NCBI RefSeq assembly: GCF_010119195.1
Contig: NZ_WRXL01000001.1
Span: 186,001-250,000, forward strand
Origin: Haloarcula salina
GTDB lineage: Archaea > Halobacteriota > Halobacteria > Halobacteriales > Haloarculaceae
DNA length: 64,000 bases
Direction: 5' to 3'
Shown: positions 59,254-64,000 of the stretch, one piece after another
Position numbering within the stretch: the first letter of the stretch is position 1
Layout: each line of letters starts with the position of its first letter
The notes under the pieces: generated by a model
The model's database searches: none
Told to the model about the DNA's origin: nothing
The model's input: the letters and a program-made list of their open reading frames with translations, nothing else
Program-made: the position numbers and the translations under genes

Positions 59254-59757
59254 TCAGTCCTCGTCGTCGGCCCGAGCGGTGAGTACCGGCACGTCCGACG
59301 TTCTGACGACTTTCTCCGCGATGCTCCCGAGCAGGTAGCGCTCGACGCCCGTCCGCCCATGGGTCCCCATGACGATGAGGTCGATGTCGTGTTCCGCGAC
59401 GTAGTCGAGGATGGCGGAGTGCGGGTCGCCGCCAGCGACCGCGGTGACGGTCTCGACGTCGCCGGCGGCGCTCGCCGCCTCGTCGACGAGTCCGGTCGCG
59501 CGCTCCGCGATAGCGTCCGCGATGTCGTGCTCCTCGCCGACCATCCCCGGTTCGATGGCGTCGTGCTCCGTCGCGATCATGCCGGTCGTCCCCTCGTCGT
59601 GGCCCTCGGCGGTCATCCCGATGTGGGGCGAGGACGTGTCCACGACCGTCAGAACGTGGAGCGTCGCGCCGTAGGTGTCGGCGAGGTCCCGCGCGTGTTC
59701 GAGCGCCGCCGAAGCGCCGTCGCTGCCGTCGGTCGGAAAGAGGATGTCGTCGTACAT
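59254..59757 (-). CDS. UspA-type universal stress protein with His/Met-rich insert
   Basis: A 167-residue Usp fold starting MYDDILFPTDGSDGASAALE. The ATP-binding motif is complete (GTHGRTGVERYLLGSIAEKV). An insert of about 35 residues (TAEGHDEGTTGMIATEHDAI and the following GMVGEEHD) is rich in His, Met, Asp and Glu, unlike usual UspA loops; it could bind a metal. It stands between nth and the respiratory-locus membrane protein. Confidence 0.88.
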   Translation of the reverse strand: MYDDILFPTDGSDGASAALEHARDLADTYGATLHVLTVVDTSSPHIGMTAEGHDEGTTGMIATEHDAIEPGMVGEEHDIADAIAERATGLVDEAASAAGDVETVTAVAGGDPHSAILDYVAEHDIDLIVMGTHGRTGVERYLLGSIAEKVVRTSDVPVLTARADDED

Positions 59758-59823
59758 CTGAACCACGGCCAAACAGTCGTCCCATTGATACTTAAAGCGT
59801 CACACTGCCCGAGCACCGTCCGA

Positions 59824-60306
59824 TCAGGCCACGTATCGGAGTCCGTACCTGACCACGCCGACGAGGTACGCGAGGATCCAGAAGACGACGTAGCCGAACA
59901 CGCCGATTCGGAGCCGCGACCGCCAGTGGCCCATCGTTTCGCCGCCGATCTCGTCGAGCAGCACGTCCTCGTCGTAGTCGTTGTACAGGTCGTGCTGGCG
60001 CTTCGCTCGGAAGATGCGAACGATGCCCGTTCCGCCGAACGCGAGCAGAGCGTACGCCTGCAGACCGAGATACGCGTGGACGGCCGAGAGGCCGCCGAGC
60101 TGGTCGGGCAGGCGTGGCAGCATCCACAGCAGCATCGGGACGGTCGTCAGGACCAGCCCGGTCGTGACGAACTTCAGGTGGTGAACGAGCACGTCCCACG
60201 TCACGGGCTCGGTCTCGATGATGTAGTAGGCCCCGTAGAGAAAGCAGGGCAGGCTGAGCGTCACCGACACCAACACGACCGTGGCCACGAGGCCGTCCGA
60301 CACCAT
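59824..60306 (-). CDS. Four-TM membrane protein beside respiratory genes
   Basis: A 160-residue integral membrane protein starting MVSDGLVATVVLVSVTLSLP. Helices: about 7-30, 42-64, 77-98 and 135-157. Histidines at helix ends (His42, His43, His77, His105) could ligate heme, as in cytochrome b561/DUF420-like proteins. It is divergent from the DUF7319-like gene at the start of the bc locus. The family is probably a haloarchaeal DUF (7321-like, from memory). Confidence 0.72.
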   Translation of the reverse strand: MVSDGLVATVVLVSVTLSLPCFLYGAYYIIETEPVTWDVLVHHLKFVTTGLVLTTVPMLLWMLPRLPDQLGGLSAVHAYLGLQAYALLAFGGTGIVRIFRAKRQHDLYNDYDEDVLLDEIGGETMGHWRSRLRIGVFGYVVFWILAYLVGVVRYGLRYVA

Positions 60307-60385
60307 ACCCGACCTAGGGACAGTGCTCGCTAAAGCGTGCCGAATGTCAGAAGCTGTAAGGCGACGGGGCCCGTACACGTCGGCA

Positions 60386-61258
60386 ATGGCCGACCCGGAC
60401 TCGACGGCGTCGTCGGACGACGAGCGCGGGACCGCTCCCGAGGAGGCGATCTCCGCCGAAACGGCACCCGGCGAGGGCGCGACCGAGGACGCCGACCTCG
60501 ACACCGAGGAACTCCGGAAGCAGGTCGAAGAGAAGTACGACTTCGACGACTTCGGGCCGGCGGACATGGCCGAGATGACCGCCGAGGAGTGGGACGTGGC
60601 CTTCGACGAGGAGACCTGGATCACCGGCGACGACCTGCTGGACCGAGTGGCCCAGGACCTGCGGTCGCGCGTCGCGAATCGCGACGTGTTCGCTCGCATC
60701 GAGCGCCACCGGGACCCCCCGCGAGTGCTCGCGTACTCCGACGAGGGATACGCCATCGTGTACCCCGACGGCAGCCTCGAAGGCGAGGGGACCGTCATGC
60801 GGGACGTGAAGCCGACAGTGGCGCTGTGCTCGATGGACTCCTACGACGTGCCCGAGAACGTCCCCGACCGGCCGCTCCCCGAGCCAGAGGCGGTCCCGGA
60901 GGGCGGCGGCGAACTCGGTAACCGGATGCTCCAGGCCGTCGCGGGCGTGCAGTTGCTCGCCGGACTCGCGCTGCTCGGGAGCGGCGTCCTCGCGGCGACC
61001 GGGATCATCGGAAACGCCGGGACCAGTATCGCGTTGCTCATCGTGGCCGGACTGGCGTTCGTCGGCGTCTCGCTCGTCCTCTTTTTCACGGTCGCGAACG
61101 CGCGGCTCTCGGACACGTTCAGAGCCGAGGAGTACCGCGACAGACTCCGAGCGATCGGGCTCGAAGACGGGGAGCGCCCCGACTTCGTTCCGGAGCTAGA
61201 CCCTCAGAATACGGGGGAACAGACCGACCGCGAAGACGCCGACGAAGCCGGTGGATGA
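60386..61258 (+). CDS. Acidic membrane protein of the bc locus (DUF7319-like)
   Basis: A 290-residue protein starting MADPDSTASSDDERGTAPEE (an ATG at 60344 is possible). A long acidic N-terminal region (about 1-185) includes YDFDDFGPADMAEMTAEEWD and DGSLEGEGTVMRDVKPTVAL, then two TM helices (about 185-208 and 215-238) and a basic to acidic tail. It sits just before the halocyanin gene and probably belongs to the haloarchaeal cytochrome bc locus; its role is unknown. Confidence 0.72.
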   Translation: MADPDSTASSDDERGTAPEEAISAETAPGEGATEDADLDTEELRKQVEEKYDFDDFGPADMAEMTAEEWDVAFDEETWITGDDLLDRVAQDLRSRVANRDVFARIERHRDPPRVLAYSDEGYAIVYPDGSLEGEGTVMRDVKPTVALCSMDSYDVPENVPDRPLPEPEAVPEGGGELGNRMLQAVAGVQLLAGLALLGSGVLAATGIIGNAGTSIALLIVAGLAFVGVSLVLFFTVANARLSDTFRAEEYRDRLRAIGLEDGERPDFVPELDPQNTGEQTDREDADEAGG

Positions 61259-61285
61259 CGGTCCCTGCGGGCGGTATTCGGTGGG

Positions 61286-61292
61286 TTTATAC
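61286..61292 (+). promoter_or_regulatory. TATA-like element before halocyanin
   Basis: TTTATAC is centred about 31 bases before the halocyanin ATG at 61320 and probably drives the halocyanin-DUF7318-Rieske-cytochrome b unit. Confidence 0.55.
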
Positions 61293-61319
61293 AAACTCAG
61301 GCCTGACGGCCAAACGTAT

Positions 61320-61976
61320 ATGAACAGACGGGAGTTCGTCCGGACTGCGGGGGGTACCGCCGGCGCTGCGGCGGCCCTCAGCGCCACCGGCTCCGCTGCC
61401 GCACAGGAAGGCGGCGGCGAGGGTGGCGAGACCGTCCCGGACTACGGCGGTTTCCTCGACCCGGTCGGAAACTTCAACGGCACGACTGTCGACGCGACGG
61501 GACAGGACACGGCGACGGTCGAGGTCGGCGTCCAGGCCAACGGCGGCGCGTTCGGGTTCGGCCCGCCCGCCATCCACGTCGACAACGGCGCGACCGTCCA
61601 GTTCGAGTGGACCGGCAACGGCGGCGGCCACAACGTCGTCTCCGCCCCGGACGGTCCGCTGGATTCGGGCAGCGCGGTCTCCAGTGCCGGCGTCAACTAC
61701 GAACACACGTTCGAAGAGGACGGCATCTACACGTACGTCTGTGTCCCCCACGAGGGACTGGGCATGAAGGGTGCCGTCGTCGTCGGCGAGGAGTACCCGA
61801 CACAGACCATCGGCGGCGGCGGACCGGTCGAGGTCGACCCCCACTACGCCGGGGTCCCGATCCAGCCCCACTTCGTCGGCTTCGGCGCCGGCCTGGCGGT
61901 CATCATCCCGCTCATCTTCACGTTCTTCCAGCTGAAGTACGGTGAGTCGCCCCACACCAGCGGAGGGAACAACTGA
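61320..61976 (+). CDS. Membrane-anchored halocyanin (blue copper protein)
   Basis: A 218-residue Tat-exported cupredoxin. Signal: NRREFVRTAGGTAGAAAALS. Copper ligands: His104 (GGGHNVV), Cys141, His144 and Met149 (CVPHEGLGMKG), the plastocyanin-type set. A C-terminal helix (VGFGAGLAVIIPLIFTFFQL) anchors it. It is the likely mobile or tethered electron acceptor of the bc complex. Its stop overlaps the ATG of the next gene (TGATG), indicating a coupled operon. Confidence 0.93.
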   Translation: MNRREFVRTAGGTAGAAAALSATGSAAAQEGGGEGGETVPDYGGFLDPVGNFNGTTVDATGQDTATVEVGVQANGGAFGFGPPAIHVDNGATVQFEWTGNGGGHNVVSAPDGPLDSGSAVSSAGVNYEHTFEEDGIYTYVCVPHEGLGMKGAVVVGEEYPTQTIGGGGPVEVDPHYAGVPIQPHFVGFGAGLAVIIPLIFTFFQLKYGESPHTSGGNN

Positions 61977-62395
61977 TGGCCTCAGAAGGCTCCACCTACG
62001 GCGACATTCACCGCTACGAGCCGCCGCGCGAGAGCACGGCGGCCGCCGTCGGCATCGTCCTGCTGACCGTCATCCAGGTCGTCCTCGTCGGCCTCTTCAC
62101 CTACGGCATGATCGCCGGCTGGGCCTCCGGGGTCGGGACGACGCTGACGGTGCGACTCATCGAGGCCAACATGTTCCTCGGGGGCGTGCTGACCGCAATC
62201 TTCATCGACCTCGCGTTCATCATGTTACTGTACCGCAAGGAGTTCCTCCCCGACGTGATGATCGTCAAGAAGCGCCGGCGCAAGTGGGAGGACCTCTACG
62301 TCCGACAGGAGGACGTCGACGGGGAGACGATGACCGACGGAGAACAGTTTGTCGAGACGTTCAAACGCGCCGTGTATCCATACTACAAGAAATAA
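61976..62395 (+). CDS. Small membrane protein of the bc locus (DUF7318-like)
   Basis: A 139-residue protein starting MASEGSTYGDIHRYEPPRES with two TM helices (about 23-48 and 70-88) and a basic cytosolic segment (LLYRKEFLPDVMIVKKRRRKWE). It overlaps the halocyanin stop and precedes the Rieske gene by three bases. It looks like the haloarchaeal DUF7318 component of the bc locus; function unknown. Confidence 0.75.
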   Translation: MASEGSTYGDIHRYEPPRESTAAAVGIVLLTVIQVVLVGLFTYGMIAGWASGVGTTLTVRLIEANMFLGGVLTAIFIDLAFIMLLYRKEFLPDVMIVKKRRRKWEDLYVRQEDVDGETMTDGEQFVETFKRAVYPYYKK

Positions 62396-62398
62396 CAT

Positions 62399-63262
62399 AT
62401 GCCACTTGATGAAGACAAGTATCCGGCCGAGACAGGTCGGCGACGGTTCGTAAAGGGCGTCGTCGGGAGCGCCGCGCTCTCGAGCGTCGGCGTCGGTGGC
62501 GCTGCAGCCGTCGACGCGACGACGGACGCAGCCGGCGAAGGCGGCGGGACGACGCAGTTCGTCGCCGTCGAGAACACCGACGGCCCCGCACCGCGCGGAA
62601 TGCCGATCATCCCCATCGAAATCAACGGCGGCGAACTCCAGGGCGTCTGGCCCGAGTACGACCCCGATGCCGGGGTCGCGATCGCCCGCGACTTCGGCGG
62701 GAGCGGCATCGACTACTCCTCGGCCTGGTTCCAGTACTGCGGGATGCAGACCGCACAGGGTATCTACCCGCAGGCCGAACAGGACAACCTCTTCCGGAGC
62801 AGCAGCGGCTCCTACGCCTGGCAGGGCGAGGTCGAAGACGGCACGCCGCTGACCGTCGACATGTTCGACGATTACAAGGAGTGGGGCAACGGTATCGGGA
62901 ACGCCGGGATCGGGAAGCCCGCGAGCGCGAACTGGCGCTCCGACGGCGACGTCAAGACCATCCCAGTCCAGCTCATCCGCTCCGTCGAGGTCGAGAAGAT
63001 GGCAAACGGCGAGGGCAAGTACAGCAGCCTGCCCAGCAGTATCCAGAGCTTCATCTCCGAGGCGACGGCAGACGGGTTCATCGCCTGGCTGAACAAGTGC
63101 ACGCACTTCTGCTGTGTGCCCGGGTTCAAGACCCAGGAAGGGAGCGCCAACTTCGGCGCGGCCAACGACATCTACTGCCAGTGCCACCAGTCCGTGTACG
63201 ACCCGTTCAGCCCGATCCAGAAACAGTTCGTGGCACTGCCACGCCCACCACAGACGGAGTAA
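62399..63262 (+). CDS. Rieske iron-sulfur protein
   Basis: A 287-residue Tat-dependent protein with an N-terminal anchor/signal (TGRRRFVKGVVGSAALSSVG). The Rieske cluster box is CTHFCCVPGF (Cys234, His236) with YCQCHQSVYDP (Cys260, His263); Cys239 and Cys262 can form the usual disulfide. The usual CHGS is CHQS here. It delivers electrons from quinol oxidation, at the cytochrome b site, to halocyanin or another acceptor. It starts three bases after the DUF7318-like gene. Confidence 0.94.
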   Translation: MPLDEDKYPAETGRRRFVKGVVGSAALSSVGVGGAAAVDATTDAAGEGGGTTQFVAVENTDGPAPRGMPIIPIEINGGELQGVWPEYDPDAGVAIARDFGGSGIDYSSAWFQYCGMQTAQGIYPQAEQDNLFRSSSGSYAWQGEVEDGTPLTVDMFDDYKEWGNGIGNAGIGKPASANWRSDGDVKTIPVQLIRSVEVEKMANGEGKYSSLPSSIQSFISEATADGFIAWLNKCTHFCCVPGFKTQEGSANFGAANDIYCQCHQSVYDPFSPIQKQFVALPRPPQTE

Positions 63263-63265
63263 CAC

Positions 63266-64000
63266 ATGAGTCTCGAACGCAAAGACGAACACGACCACAA
63301 AGGCTGGATGGAATCGCGCGATCTGACGCCGATCGAATCGGTGTACCTGACCGTGCTCGTCTGGCTCGACAAGCGCCTGCGTGTGGTTGACTACCTGGAG
63401 ATCCTCGAGGACCTCTACTACAAGGTCAACATGCAGATGCCAAAGAGCCACACGGAACAGTACAACCTCGACAACAAGTTCTGGTACTGGTACCCGCTGT
63501 ACGCACTCGGGTCGTTCTCGACAGTCGCGTACGTCGTCGCGGCGATTTCGGGCGCGCTGCTCGGGTTCTACTACGCCCCCGCGGCGGCCGCGGCCGACGG
63601 CACACCGACCATCGCGTACGATTCGGTGCTGATCATCATGGGCCAGCTCAACCTCGGGTACTTCCTCCGGTCGGTCCACCGCTGGGCCGCACAGATCATG
63701 GTCGCGGCCGTGTTCCTGCACATGCTCCGCGTGTACTTCACCGGCGCGTACAAGGAACCCCGCGAGCTGAACTGGATCATCGGCATCGTCCTCATCTCGC
63801 TGACGCTGGTGTTCGGGTACACGGGTTACCTGCTCCCGTGGAGCCAGCTGTCCTACTGGGCGGGCCAGATCGGCGTCGAGATGTCGCTGTCCATCCCGCT
63901 CATCGGGGAGTGGGTCGCACAGCTACTGTTCGGCGGGTTCTCCCTGTCGCAGTCGACGCTGCAACGGATGTACATCCTGCACGTGTTCTTCTTGCCGTTC
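63266..64000 (+). CDS. petB: Cytochrome b (b6-type) of bc complex, 5' part
   Basis: The first 245 codons of cytochrome b; the frame continues past the window end. The N-terminus starts MSLERKDEHDHKGWMESRDL, longer than bacterial b6. Heme ligands: His138 and His152 (RSVHRWAAQIMVAAVFLHML), spaced 14 apart as expected for one b-heme axis. His239 (ILHVFFLP) begins the second pair. Also recognisable: GYTGYLLPWSQLSYWA. It forms the quinol-oxidising core with the Rieske protein. Confidence 0.93.
   Translation, partial: MSLERKDEHDHKGWMESRDLTPIESVYLTVLVWLDKRLRVVDYLEILEDLYYKVNMQMPKSHTEQYNLDNKFWYWYPLYALGSFSTVAYVVAAISGALLGFYYAPAAAAADGTPTIAYDSVLIIMGQLNLGYFLRSVHRWAAQIMVAAVFLHMLRVYFTGAYKEPRELNWIIGIVLISLTLVFGYTGYLLPWSQLSYWAGQIGVEMSLSIPLIGEWVAQLLFGGFSLSQSTLQRMYILHVFFLPF

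Noticed and set aside
1-64000. CRISPR arrays or IS elements
   Set aside because: No regularly spaced repeats or transposase-like reading frames were seen; the only clear direct repeat is the duplication at 14419-14544.

Overview
The window is a piece of a haloarchaeal (class Halobacteria) chromosome. It is GC-rich, and the predicted proteins are strongly acidic. Many ATGs sit about 27 nt after a TATA-like element, which points to leaderless transcripts. Marker genes are archaeal: ribosomal L44e and S27e, aIF2-alpha, Nop10, a PAC2 proteasome chaperone, a halocyanin and a haloarchaeal cytochrome bc locus. No rRNA, tRNA, IS element or CRISPR array was found. Genus cannot be fixed from the sequence alone; several small proteins resemble Haloarcula-like relatives.

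Layout. 1-5.4 kb: the end of a DUF2298-type membrane protein, then the translation operon rpl44e-rps27e-aif2a-nop10-PAC2, then a membrane-anchored J-protein. 5.4-13.3 kb: an MDR dehydrogenase, a threonine-synthase-like protein lacking the PLP lysine, a six-TM chemotaxis transducer, an FAD oxidoreductase, a phosphoesterase and a MarR-like regulator. 13.3-20.7 kb: a thiolase with serine in place of both catalytic cysteines and a tandem duplication at its 3' end, a Tat-exported spondin-domain protein, an aminotransferase, an HTH/membrane-protein pair linked by a 28-codon micro-ORF, a Tat lipoprotein, a UbiA prenyltransferase and unknown genes.

20.7-25.2 kb is the most interesting accessory locus. 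It holds an HTH-plus-TM regulator, two camelysin/TasA-like (DUF1102-like) exported proteins, a SipW-like Ser/His signal peptidase with a C-terminal exported domain, and a DUF5305-like membrane protein. Three of these proteins carry the same (F/Y)-x-x-VSA-x-R signature directly after a hydrophobic segment. I propose an archaeal surface-fibre or matrix secretion system.

25.3-34.9 kb: YchF GTPase, an OB-like protein with an NhaC antiporter, a bactofilin-like protein with an internal hydrophobic insert, a DUF5800-type protein, a thiolase/DUF35 pair, a hydrolase, the methylmalonyl-CoA mutase B12 subunit with MeaB, and small proteins. 34.9-38.4 kb: a cohesin-like membrane-anchored protein beside a Tat-exported PhoX-like phosphatase that carries both a cohesin-like and a dockerin domain. 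38.7-54.7 kb: acyl-CoA and propionyl-CoA metabolism (two acyl-CoA dehydrogenases, hydroxyacyl-CoA dehydrogenase, biotin-dependent carboxyltransferase, MaoC, CitE-like lyase, glutamate dehydrogenase), fructose-1,6-bisphosphatase, a surface glycoprotein, an EamA transporter, a RIO-like kinase and a UspA protein. 54.8-59.8 kb: a divergent RtcB, a DoxX pair, an atypical redoxin, a GNAT, endonuclease III and a second UspA. 59.8-64 kb: the cytochrome bc respiratory locus (membrane proteins, halocyanin, Rieske protein, cytochrome b), which runs off the end of the window.

Functionally, much of the window serves fatty-acid/propionyl-CoA oxidation feeding the respiratory chain at the right edge. Dispersed surface and secretion modules lie between: the TasA-like locus, cohesin/dockerin-PhoX, the PKD/CARDB glycoprotein and the spondin protein.
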